The notes beneath the pieces are model-generated. The model saw only the letters and a list, made by a program, of their open reading frames with translations. It was not told the origin of the DNA and did no database searches. Of a stretch of 11,447 nucleotides of DNA, positions 1-6,700 are shown one piece after another. Position numbers and translations under genes: made by a program. Source of the stretch: CAZXVU01 sp964644465 (GTDB taxonomy: Bacteria; Chlamydiota; Chlamydiia; Chlamydiales; SM23-39); the NCBI GenBank assembly GCA_964644465.1, contig CAZXVU010000063.1, forward strand, positions 1-11,447, in the 5' to 3' direction. Positions within the stretch are counted from its first letter, which is position 1. The number at the start of each line of letters is the position of its first letter.

Positions 1-57
1 CCGTTTTTCGGGGACCCCTGTCAGCTCGTTTCGATTTTGCTTTGTCCGCGCTCAGCC
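1..57 (-). repeat. Dispersed intergenic repeat, copy 1 (inverted relative to copy 2)
   Basis: These 57 bases match the reverse complement of 6540-6596 along their whole length with a few substitutions and single-base indels. Shared blocks include ccgtttttcgggg, cccctgt, ttcgattttgctt and a closing cagcc. The match reaches base 1, so the repeat very probably continues upstream of the window, where copy 2 has a hairpin. It is non-coding and sits in front of the first gene. The strand is set by taking copy 2 as the plus orientation. It could be one member of a genome-wide intergenic repeat family. Confidence 0.7.
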
Positions 58-80
58 GCGGACCGCAAACTTCGTTGCGG
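44..80. repeat. Two adjacent small hairpins beside repeat copy 1
   Basis: The first hairpin has perfect 7-base arms gtccgcg (44-50) and cgcggac (57-63) around ctcagc. The second has arms ccgcaa (63-68) and ttgcgg (75-80) around acttcg. They overlap by one base, so both could form almost back to back in RNA or single-stranded DNA. No T tract follows, so they are poor candidates for an intrinsic terminator. They may be part of the repeat element. Confidence 0.5.
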
Positions 81-171
81 ACTTGGAGTACTTCAATTTT
101 GTTTTGTAAGCGGTCAAACTGCGTTGCGGATCGTCTTTTATTTAAATAATCGGCTGAGTAAAATACTGCCC

Positions 172-1185
172 ATGATTTCTGTTCTTCTTGCTCTAACTCT
201 AGTTTCGGCTCCTCTTCAAGAGACAGCGCCAACCGCCAATCAAAAAGTTTCCTTTACGTTGGAAGACTCTGTGGTCCCTTTCGTTGAAAAAATGGAAGAT
301 GCCTCTTATTTGAATCCGAAAAAATATGCAAAGAATCAATGGAACGAGATCTCTGCAGGCCTCAGCCGCAAAGAGGACCGCATTCGTTTGGTAAGCTATA
401 ATTTCCTCCATAGCGAACTTGATAAGCGGGAAAAAGAGATCAATCAATGGCCCCAACGATTGCCCAGGGTCTTAGCATCCGTTCGGGAGATGGATCCAGA
501 TTTGATCGGCAGCCAAGAGCTCTCGTCGATTCAAGTGGAGGATCTCATGAAGGATTTAGGGGATGCATATGCTTTCTACGGATTGCCCCGGAAATTGAAA
601 GTTTCAGTTGAAGAAATCAATGGATTTTTTTATCGCAAAGAGCGCTTTGAAGTATTGAGCTCCCAAGTATTTAAAATCCCAGGAATGGAAAAAGACCAAA
701 CAGTTACTTCTTTACAGCTGAAAGATCTGAAAACAGGCAAATCGTTTACTCTCTATACTATGCACATGTCTTTTGTCGATCCTCAAAATCGGGAAAAGGA
801 AGCTACATATGTATCGAATCTATTGAAAAGCCATAAAGCACCTGTAATTTTCTTAGGGGATTTAAATACATTTCCGAACCATCCCGAGGATCCTCTTTTC
901 CCTGCATACGATGGAGATTATATCCATAGGATCTTGACCCGATATGATTTAAAAGATGCGGAAGATCTTTCTCTTTTAGGACACGTAGGGCCCCTCGGAA
1001 CTTTTACAAACGTTCCACCCAGAAAAACTGGTTTCGAAGGAACTGGAACTCCTGGAGTTGTTTTAGATCATATTTACCTGTCGCCAGGAATTTCCGTTCT
1101 GATTCATGCAACGCAACCCGTCCGCGTAGATCACCATTTTCCTTCAGATCATATGCCCATTTTTATCGATATTATCATCGACTAA
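172..1185 (+). CDS. Exported endonuclease/exonuclease/phosphatase-family hydrolase
   Basis: The 337-residue product has the endonuclease/exonuclease/phosphatase fold, shared by DNase I-like nucleases, sphingomyelinases and inositol-phosphate phosphatases, which cleave phosphodiester or phosphomonoester bonds with a divalent metal. The catalytic set looks complete: SYN with N77, QE with E116, a histidine in MHM, GDLN with D230 and N232, LDHIY, and SDHMP with D326 and H327. The hydrophobic start MISVLLALTLVSA looks like a signal peptide, so the enzyme probably acts outside the cytoplasm. The ATG at 172 has no clear Shine-Dalgarno sequence, and the signal it gives lacks a basic n-region. In-frame CTG at 154 or TTG at 124 would add basic residues, so the start is uncertain. 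The substrate cannot be told from sequence; both a nuclease and a lipid phosphodiesterase are possible. Confidence 0.85.
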   Translation: MISVLLALTLVSAPLQETAPTANQKVSFTLEDSVVPFVEKMEDASYLNPKKYAKNQWNEISAGLSRKEDRIRLVSYNFLHSELDKREKEINQWPQRLPRVLASVREMDPDLIGSQELSSIQVEDLMKDLGDAYAFYGLPRKLKVSVEEINGFFYRKERFEVLSSQVFKIPGMEKDQTVTSLQLKDLKTGKSFTLYTMHMSFVDPQNREKEATYVSNLLKSHKAPVIFLGDLNTFPNHPEDPLFPAYDGDYIHRILTRYDLKDAEDLSLLGHVGPLGTFTNVPPRKTGFEGTGTPGVVLDHIYLSPGISVLIHATQPVRVDHHFPSDHMPIFIDIIID

Positions 1186-1224
1186 AAAGGGGCTGGCTGC
1201 GTCTTTGATTAATCGATCCCTTTT
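1185..1224 (+). terminator. Possible weak terminator or stem-loop after the hydrolase gene
   Basis: Perfect 7-base arms aaaaggg (1185-1191) and ccctttt (1218-1224) enclose a 26-base loop directly after the stop codon. The descending arm ends in four T. The loop is long, so this is only a weak candidate. Confidence 0.3.
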
Positions 1225-1249
1225 GGAAAAATCGTTGAGCACATACAAT
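1223..1249 (+). promoter_or_regulatory. Candidate sigma-70-type promoter for the cupin operon
   Basis: A good -10 box tacaat lies at 1244-1249, with ttggaa at 1223-1228 as a possible -35 box, 15 bases away, which is short. Transcription would start near 1256, giving a leader of under 20 bases that holds only the strong ribosome binding site. The -35 overlaps the possible terminator stem of the preceding gene. Confidence 0.4.
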
Positions 1250-1272
1250 GCCCTCTCAAAAAGGAGGGTTCT

Positions 1273-1611
1273 ATGAAAATTATCGGGATTCTAACAGTTC
1301 TGTGTTTGCCGTTTATCTCCCAGGCCATGGAATATTCGCCTTTGTGTGAAAATGCCGAAGTACGGGTTTCAAAAATAAAATTGGAGCCAGATGAAAAAGT
1401 AGGGCTTCATCGCGATGAGTACCCTCGCGTTGTTGTTGGCCTAAAGGGAGGCGTTGTTACCCGGCTAGAACAGGATGGTTCCACGAAAGATGTCGTATTC
1501 CCTACGGGCGAAGCCATTTTCCTGGAAGCTGATCCCGTTGGGGAGCAACATAGTGCAGTGAATGGAACAGAGGAACTCGAAATCATTGTTGTTGAGCTCA
1601 AAGGTTCATAG
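1273..1611 (+). CDS. Small exported single-domain cupin
   Basis: This 112-residue protein starts with a signal peptide (MKIIGILTVLCLPFISQA, residues 1-18) and then forms one cupin-like beta barrel. The first motif includes EKVGLH with H46 and the second includes EQHSAVNG with H93. Metal ligands in both motifs are fewer than in a classical GX5HXH cupin, so metal binding and catalysis are uncertain. The product should be periplasmic or secreted. The start is well supported: AAGGAGG at 1261-1267 lies 5 bases before the ATG. The stop codon directly abuts the GTG start of the methyltransferase gene, so the two are surely cotranscribed and probably translationally coupled. A ligand-binding or isomerase-like role is possible, but the substrate is unknown. 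Confidence 0.8.
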   Translation: MKIIGILTVLCLPFISQAMEYSPLCENAEVRVSKIKLEPDEKVGLHRDEYPRVVVGLKGGVVTRLEQDGSTKDVVFPTGEAIFLEADPVGEQHSAVNGTEELEIIVVELKGS

Positions 1612-2664
1612 GTGAAACTTCTTTTACTCGTCATGATTTCTGGGTTGTATGCTCAAAATTCCCCGGTGGATATGAAACTGCCTGTAGAAGAAACTGAAGC
1701 TCTTGAAAGAGTTCTTACAGAATTCGATTCTTTGACCAATGATGAAACGTTTGTGCACATCTTCCAAAGGATTATGGAACCTGTTCCAGGCAAACCCTCA
1801 GAATTCTATGGGTGCGATCAACGCATTGATTTGGTGCCCTCCCTCAATCAGCTTGTTGAAAAACTTCCTCAAAATGCCCAGATTTTTGATGTGGGAGCCG
1901 GATCTGGCGACGTAGTCGATTTTGCTTTAAAAAATGCCCCTCGGGGAACAGTTGTCAATATCGAAGAGCCAAACCGACTATTGATCAAAGAGTACTTGGA
2001 AAAGCTCAAAAAATATGACCATCTAAAGACCGGATTTGTCCTTGATGGCTATTTGCAAGATTGTTATCAGAAAGCGATCCCAAAACAAGATCTCATCCTT
2101 GCAATTCATATGATTTATCATCTCACCGATTTTACAGCCTCTTCGGTAGATCCGGAGAAAGACATTATCGACGCAGTCTCTTATCTTTATGAACAGTTAG
2201 CGCCAGGGGGATCCATTTTCTTAGTTTATGCCGCTAATCCAGGAGGCCTGGCAATAGAAAATCTGGCAGAAAAATATTTTCGCTCTGCGTACCCCAATGA
2301 TATCTATGCAGATAATTTGGTTTCCATTTACGAAGCTAGGAATAAGCTCTTAGGTCCAGAGGGAACCATTGCAAGCGAACTGCTCAACCGTTTTCCTCAA
2401 ACGAATCCTTTACTGAAGTCAGAATTACGAGAGTGTCATTTCTTTGCTCGATCTATCGCTGACATGGGCGTTATTGGGCTGGCAGGGGAGTTATGTTCAT
2501 CCGATAATAAGCCCTTTGATCTCGCAAAACTGAAGTTCTGCTGGGATTATCTTGTACAACATCCAGAGGAAGTGGGTTTGCTGAAAGAGGAAAGAGACGT
2601 TCCTCAGAAGGGTTTTTGGAGAGCTGACGAACCTCAAGTCATCGCTATTATTACAAAGACATGA
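1612..2664 (+). CDS. Class I SAM-dependent methyltransferase with an N-terminal export signal
   Basis: The 350-residue protein carries a Rossmann-type methyltransferase core. Motif I is DVGAGSGD at 93-100, acidic residues at the end of strand 2 are IEEP near 117-120, a strand-4 motif is DLILAIHMIYHL at 160-171, and LAPGGSIFLVYA follows. The layout loosely recalls histamine N-methyltransferase-like enzymes; that comparison is from memory. It starts with a GTG immediately after the cupin stop, with AAAGG about 7 bases upstream. The first 15 residues, MKLLLLVMISGLYAQ, look like a signal peptide, which is unusual because SAM is cytosolic. An ATG at 1672 would give a cytosolic form but has a poorly spaced ribosome binding site. 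The stop overlaps the next ATG by ATGA. Substrate unknown. Confidence 0.8.
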   Translation: MKLLLLVMISGLYAQNSPVDMKLPVEETEALERVLTEFDSLTNDETFVHIFQRIMEPVPGKPSEFYGCDQRIDLVPSLNQLVEKLPQNAQIFDVGAGSGDVVDFALKNAPRGTVVNIEEPNRLLIKEYLEKLKKYDHLKTGFVLDGYLQDCYQKAIPKQDLILAIHMIYHLTDFTASSVDPEKDIIDAVSYLYEQLAPGGSIFLVYAANPGGLAIENLAEKYFRSAYPNDIYADNLVSIYEARNKLLGPEGTIASELLNRFPQTNPLLKSELRECHFFARSIADMGVIGLAGELCSSDNKPFDLAKLKFCWDYLVQHPEEVGLLKEERDVPQKGFWRADEPQVIAIITKT

Positions 2665-3092
2665 AAAATTTTGATTTTACAGATAGTGATATTGCATACA
2701 GAATGGTTGCTGAGAATGAACATGCCTTTGCTTTTCTCAATAAGATGCCCATTCTCCCCGGCCACATCTTAATTTGTCCAAAACAACCCATCACTTTAAG
2801 CGAAGAGCTGACACTCGAAATTTGGTCGGACATCCTGAAACTTAAGGAAGTAGTTTGTCTTAAATTAAAGAAGGCTCTTCATATTAAAGGCTTCAATTTT
2901 GCATGGAATGAAGGCCCCATCGCAGGACAGACAGTGCCTCATTTTCATTTACATGTCGTCCCAAGAAAAGAAAATGACTTAGGGATCGCAAAATATGAAC
3001 CCCGCGTATTTTTATACCGCCCTGGAAGTCGATCGGAATCTCCGCAGCATGAATTGATCTCTTTTTCAAAAGAACTCAGAGAGATTGTCTAA
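2661..3092 (+). CDS. HIT-family nucleotide hydrolase/transferase
   Basis: The 143-residue protein belongs to the histidine triad superfamily. The signature HFHLH places the triad at H94, H96 and H98, preceded by the usual GQTVPH context, and the family's PGHILICPK stretch lies at 33-41. HIT proteins cleave or transfer nucleoside monophosphates from substrates such as AMP-lysine, AMP-NH2 or dinucleoside polyphosphates through a covalent His-NMP intermediate. Length is normal for a complete single-domain member, with no export signal, so it is cytosolic. The ATGA overlap with the methyltransferase gene makes it the third gene of a tight operon. The link between a cytosolic HIT enzyme and two exported proteins is unexplained. 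Its exact substrate class cannot be told. Confidence 0.9.
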   Translation: MKNFDFTDSDIAYRMVAENEHAFAFLNKMPILPGHILICPKQPITLSEELTLEIWSDILKLKEVVCLKLKKALHIKGFNFAWNEGPIAGQTVPHFHLHVVPRKENDLGIAKYEPRVFLYRPGSRSESPQHELISFSKELREIV

Positions 3093-3164
3093 CACTTAGA
3101 TTGCTTTGTTCACCTAAACGATTTTCATTCTTGTCCAAAAAATGTGTTGACTTGGGGAAGGGAA

Positions 3165-5006
3165 ATGGATTATGAGCCTAGCTCGTTTAACAAATTAACT
3201 TTCATGCCAAAAGAGCCTCTTAGCCTGTTCCACAACGAACTTCTCCAATTTCTCAAACAAGAGGTATTGGCAAAATCAAAAGAGGGAGGCTACGACGCTT
3301 CCCAACTGCAAGAATTGCACCAGTCGCTGTCTCCGATAGCAAGCGATGTGAGCTTGCCTCTTTCCGAAATCATCGACAATTATCAACATCTCTTCGGTGT
3401 AAAAGGGCCAATCCATATCGAAAAAGCATTGATCCATGCTTTTCCTCCGAAGGATTTTGTCGAATTGGGTTTAACGAAATATTTCCCCCGAGTTTATAGG
3501 GGATTGCCGAGGATTTATCATCGAGAGAGCCCCACGCAGAATCACATCAAAAAGAATTTCACCCATCTGCCAACCTTGAAGAGGATCGCTTCAGAGCGGG
3601 CTGTATTCAGCTTGTATCAGAATTATGAGATTGAAGAGGGATCGAAGGTGGTTCTCTTTACCTGGGTCATTTCTGATGGCCTAGGAGACTATCAAGCAGC
3701 CATTGAAGCTGCGAAAATTCTCAAAGAGCGATTTCCCCAATTGGACTTAAGGTTGATTGCGCTAGTTCCCAAAAAGATCACTTCTTTGCCTCTTCCTGAT
3801 TTGTGTCCTGCCCATCTGATACCCTATGAAGAAGACTTTTCATTAAGCCTGATGACTCCAGATGTTTTAACGATTTTGCGCTCTGCTGATTCAATTTTGC
3901 AGATATCCACTTTTTATCCCTTTACAGCAGATTTATCGAAATTATTAGGAATTCCAGCTGCAAAATGGAGCTCGTTAGGGGAATATGGATTTCTCGAGTC
4001 GAGCTGGTTTCATCCGAAAACGGGCAATCGCTCTATGGGACTCCATTTTCTGGAAATGGGCGTGATGGTTAGAAAGCCTCACAAGGCAAGTTTTGCAGAA
4101 ATAGAAAATGAACAGTTACTGCAATGTCTTTTTGAAAGTCTCAAGCCTGGGCCCGTTGAAATCGACCAATACCTTGCAAAAACGCGATTCCATATGGCCT
4201 ATTTGAATACGGCAACTGGCGGAGCTGTCTATTTGCACGCTCTCCTTCATTCATTGGCTCACGATGAAAAGAATATTGATATCTGCACGCCTGATTTAGG
4301 TTGGTTCATCGAACATACCGCAAGGCAAAATGAAAAGAAGCTGCCTATATTAGAAGGGGAATTTGGCATTGGATCTTTGCAGGTCCATTTTGAAAAAGAA
4401 GTCCATTCGATCACCTTAGGGGCTCAGGGAAAAAGAGTGCGTCTCCTATGCCCTGGAATGATCAAGGCCTCAGACTTTCAATCCCTTGTCTCTTTAAGCG
4501 GGGAATTTGTCGGAGTTCGGGGCGACCAATCCTTTTCTGAGGCTGTCTCAGCGAATAAAGTCTTTTTCTATGATGGTCGAGAGCACCTCCGCTATTTTAT
4601 GAAAGATCTAGGGGCTCTTGCTGAAAATCGGATTGCATCGCACAGAGGAACTTTAACTTGTTTTAGGGGCATGGGAAAAGCTTCACTACATAACCTGCCC
4701 ATTCAAGAAGAAGATTGGGTCGATGGGACCTTCTTCCAAGAGCTGGAAGATTGGAGACAGATTGCCCAAGAGATCGGGTTTGCCCTTCAGGATCCCGATA
4801 CGGTTGCAGGAGCTAAAAAGCTCAACAGGATCATCGCTGAAGAACATTCTTGCAATGCCTACCTATGCCATCTCGTGCAAAGAAACCTTTGCCATCAAAA
4901 ACATCCAGAAATCGAAAGGCATGAGTCGCAACAGATGACTCTTTTCGCTCACAATCAAATTTCATTCAAAACTCTAATCACGTCGCTCAGGAAATCAGAC
5001 TCTTGA
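3165..5006 (+). CDS. Large protein of unknown function, glycosyltransferase-B-like features
   Basis: I do not recognise this 613-residue protein as a named family. Two regions resemble GT-B glycosyltransferases of the heptosyltransferase or EarP sort. The first is a strand-loop-helix VVLFTWVISDGLGDY with DGLGD at 171-175 and a following helix ending in KERFPQ. The second is a late GVRGDQSFSEA motif with R452, G453 and D454, followed by FFYDG. A glycine-rich ATGGAVY stretch lies between them, as expected if a second Rossmann half starts there. The first 150 or so residues are mostly helical. No export signal or membrane segment is seen. The ATG at 3165 is chosen over the GTG at 3144 because ggggaaggg lies just upstream, although spacing is short. 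It is followed after 32 bases by two small genes, so it probably heads their operon. Glycosyltransferase function is inference. Confidence 0.75.
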   Translation: MDYEPSSFNKLTFMPKEPLSLFHNELLQFLKQEVLAKSKEGGYDASQLQELHQSLSPIASDVSLPLSEIIDNYQHLFGVKGPIHIEKALIHAFPPKDFVELGLTKYFPRVYRGLPRIYHRESPTQNHIKKNFTHLPTLKRIASERAVFSLYQNYEIEEGSKVVLFTWVISDGLGDYQAAIEAAKILKERFPQLDLRLIALVPKKITSLPLPDLCPAHLIPYEEDFSLSLMTPDVLTILRSADSILQISTFYPFTADLSKLLGIPAAKWSSLGEYGFLESSWFHPKTGNRSMGLHFLEMGVMVRKPHKASFAEIENEQLLQCLFESLKPGPVEIDQYLAKTRFHMAYLNTATGGAVYLHALLHSLAHDEKNIDICTPDLGWFIEHTARQNEKKLPILEGEFGIGSLQVHFEKEVHSITLGAQGKRVRLLCPGMIKASDFQSLVSLSGEFVGVRGDQSFSEAVSANKVFFYDGREHLRYFMKDLGALAENRIASHRGTLTCFRGMGKASLHNLPIQEEDWVDGTFFQELEDWRQIAQEIGFALQDPDTVAGAKKLNRIIAEEHSCNAYLCHLVQRNLCHQKHPEIERHESQQMTLFAHNQISFKTLITSLRKSDS

Positions 5007-5038
5007 AATAAACCCCTCTTTTATGGGAGATGGGATTT

Positions 5039-5311
5039 ATGAGTCGCGATCTATATGACAGGATGGGAAACGAGCTTAGATCTCTATTCAGAGAATTGGA
5101 ATCGCTCGACCCTAAACATATCCAACAGATCCGCTGGCAAATGGATAAAATTGTCCATACTGCGGAAGAGATCGGCGGGCCTCTAAAGGAAGAAGCCGAA
5201 CGGCTTAAAACCGAATTGTCAAAGTTTTTAGAGCATCCCCGCGATCCTAAAGCCAAAAAAAAACTCATTGAGCGTGCCTTTAGATTAGAACATGAAACGA
5301 GAGAACTATGA
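5039..5311 (+). CDS. Small helical protein of unknown function
   Basis: This 90-residue protein (MSRDLYDRMG start) is highly charged and predicted from its heptad-like pattern to be almost all helix, with two likely long helices interrupted near HPRDP around residue 66. No signal peptide, membrane segment or cysteine is visible. The ATG at 5039 is preferred over the one at 5030 because gggaga at 5025-5030 sits 8 bases upstream; the 5030 start would lie on top of that site. It follows the large gene by 32 bases and overlaps the next by ATGA, so the three are likely one transcript. Size and helicity would fit a chaperone, coiled-coil adaptor or complex subunit, but no function can be assigned. 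Confidence 0.7.
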   Translation: MSRDLYDRMGNELRSLFRELESLDPKHIQQIRWQMDKIVHTAEEIGGPLKEEAERLKTELSKFLEHPRDPKAKKKLIERAFRLEHETREL

Positions 5312-5646
5312 CAAAAGTAGGCGAAGGAAAAGAATTCCCTAAAGAAGCAAGAGTCCAACAATATCATAAGCAATTAGATGCAGGTTCTTCCAAATTCCTT
5401 ACAGCTTTGGAAGCCTATGAGGTATCTAAAGATCCGAATGATCGACTAAAACTCAAGGCTGTCATGGACGCGCAGCTGGATGTAATTCGCTCTGCTGTCA
5501 ATGAACTGAAAAGAGCAGGAGTCCATAAACAGGAAGTGAAGGTCGAAAACGACTATCAAAATTATATACAGGGATCAACGATCGATAGTTATGCTGCCCT
5601 GGAACACGATATGCAAACCCTTCGGGAATACAATCAGCTCCCCTAA
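5308..5646 (+). CDS. Small helical protein of unknown function, partner of the preceding gene
   Basis: The 112-residue product is charged and mostly helical, with a hydrophobic periodicity through SSKFLTALEAYEV and LKAVMDAQLDVIRSAV, then a more polar C-terminal third rich in N, Q and Y. It lacks cysteine, export signal and membrane segments. Its ATG overlaps the stop of the previous gene (ATGA at 5308-5311), which suggests translational coupling and equal dosage. That is the usual arrangement for two subunits of one complex or a chaperone with its partner. I see no sequence similarity to the preceding protein beyond general composition, and I do not recognise the family. Confidence 0.7.
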   Translation: MTKVGEGKEFPKEARVQQYHKQLDAGSSKFLTALEAYEVSKDPNDRLKLKAVMDAQLDVIRSAVNELKRAGVHKQEVKVENDYQNYIQGSTIDSYAALEHDMQTLREYNQLP

Positions 5647-5697
5647 AAACTTTCTTCAACTCTTTGTTTCTTAGCAGTTTACCAAAACACCTTTGAA

Positions 5698-5726
5698 CGG
5701 ACAATTATCTATCAAATCTGTATAAT
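5698..5726 (+). promoter_or_regulatory. Sigma-70-type promoter for the phosphatase-fold gene
   Basis: A perfect tataat -10 box lies at 5721-5726 with cggaca at 5698-5703 as the -35 box, matching four of six consensus bases, at the ideal 17-base spacing. Transcription should start near 5733 and give a leader of about 18 bases. The 92 bases between the stop at 5646 and this start show no terminator-like hairpin. Confidence 0.6.
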
Positions 5727-5750
5727 AGGGGATAAAAATTGAGGATCTTC

Positions 5751-6527
5751 ATGATTCAAAAGATTTCTTTAGCCCTTGTGTTCGCTTGTACAGGGGATCT
5801 TGTTTTTGTTTCGGAAGAGGTGCCGGTCCAAACGATCGAAAGTTTAACGACCCTTCCTAGTTCGACGAATGAAGTGACTCGAATGTATTTCATTCCGAAT
5901 GGAGAGAGCGACTATAGCGCCAAAGATGCAAATGGGACAAAATTTACATCGGGAAGAAGCCCAAATATTTCACTGAACGAGCGAGGATTCGAACAAGCGA
6001 ACCGACTCGGAGAGGCCCTCTCTTCTAAGATTCAAAATGGCGTTGTCTATACCCCTCCAGCCAAGCGGGCTGAACAAACCGCATCGTTGATCGCCTCCGA
6101 AGAAATCGCGATCGGCGGAACGTATGAAGGATTGTTCGAAGTAGGAATGGGCATTTGGGAAGGGAAGCCGAAGGACCAGGCCTATAAAGACGAATATCAA
6201 AAATGGAAAGATCTACCGGCTCATGAGAAGTATGTGACTCCAAAAGTGGGTACAGGCGAGAGCTATTATGATGCCTCACTTCGAGCGATGAGAGATTTAG
6301 CTGAAATTGTCGATCGGGAAGAAGGAAAGACAGTGTTCATCGTATCTGGCGAAAATGTCTTGAATGCATTGGCGATGCGTTGGACTCATCCAGAGTTTTC
6401 CCAAGAGGCTGGATCTGATCTGCCGATGCTGCCTATGGAAAAATGTGATCTATTTATGATTGAAATTCCTAAAGGCCAGCCGATCGAAAATGCAACTTTA
6501 AAACTAATCATTCATTCCGCCTTATAA
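5751..6527 (+). CDS. Exported histidine-phosphatase-fold protein lacking the catalytic residues (probable pseudoenzyme)
   Basis: The 258-residue protein aligns by eye with the phosphoglycerate mutase-like histidine phosphatase superfamily: SLNERGFEQANRLGEAL, then a PPAKRAEQTA helix, GIWEG, and a late strand VFIVSGENV. Active members begin with RHG, whose His is phosphorylated, and have a second His in VSHGG. Here the first motif reads IPNGES (P49, N50) and the last VSGENV (G200, E201), so the Arg and both catalytic His are absent. The reading frame is intact, so it may bind rather than hydrolyse. ATG 5751 is preferred over TTG 5739 because gagg lies 6 bases before it. The N terminus MIQKISLALVFAC is an export signal; C13 could be a poor lipobox. 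It is the last plus-strand gene before convergent genes. Confidence 0.8.
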   Translation: MIQKISLALVFACTGDLVFVSEEVPVQTIESLTTLPSSTNEVTRMYFIPNGESDYSAKDANGTKFTSGRSPNISLNERGFEQANRLGEALSSKIQNGVVYTPPAKRAEQTASLIASEEIAIGGTYEGLFEVGMGIWEGKPKDQAYKDEYQKWKDLPAHEKYVTPKVGTGESYYDASLRAMRDLAEIVDREEGKTVFIVSGENVLNALAMRWTHPEFSQEAGSDLPMLPMEKCDLFMIEIPKGQPIENATLKLIIHSAL

Positions 6528-6536
6528 AAATATTTA

Positions 6537-6655
6537 GGGGGCTGCGCGAGGCCAAGCAAAATCGAAGCGAGCGTACAGGGGCCCCCCGAAAAACGGAGTT
6601 TTTGGGGGAAAGGGAGCGAGCGTTCCGAATGAAGGAGACATTGCTTGGAAAGCAA
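6537..6655. terminator. Structured region between convergent genes, possible bidirectional terminator
   Basis: Several stems can form here. The strongest has arms 6583-6594 (cccccgaaaaac) and 6598-6608 (gtttttggggg), 11 pairs with one bulged G and a gga loop. A wider one pairs gggggc at 6537-6542 with gccccc at 6581-6586, and competes with the first. A small perfect stem ttgctt/aagcaa lies at 6641-6655. None is followed by a clear T tract in either direction, so termination is inferred mainly from the position between converging transcripts. The remaining bases to 6700 hold nothing I can identify. Confidence 0.4.
6540..6596 (+). repeat. Dispersed intergenic repeat, copy 2
   Basis: This is the inverted partner of bases 1-57, lying between the convergent stop codons at 6527 and 6701. 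The two copies enclose about 6.5 kb holding all eight left-hand genes. This copy overlaps a GC-rich hairpin whose equivalent in copy 1 would lie outside the window. Confidence 0.7.
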
Positions 6656-6700
6656 GGCGACTGAAAAGGATCGATTTGGCACCGGCCGCAGCCAGCCTCA

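Noticed and set aside
1..80. The hairpins as part of a CRISPR array or tRNA
   Set aside because: There is only one set of non-identical stems with no regular spacing, and no cloverleaf can be formed.
6537..6700. A small gene with the gaaggag site at 6631-6637
   Set aside because: The site resembles a Shine-Dalgarno sequence, but no start codon at suitable spacing opens a frame with protein-like composition.
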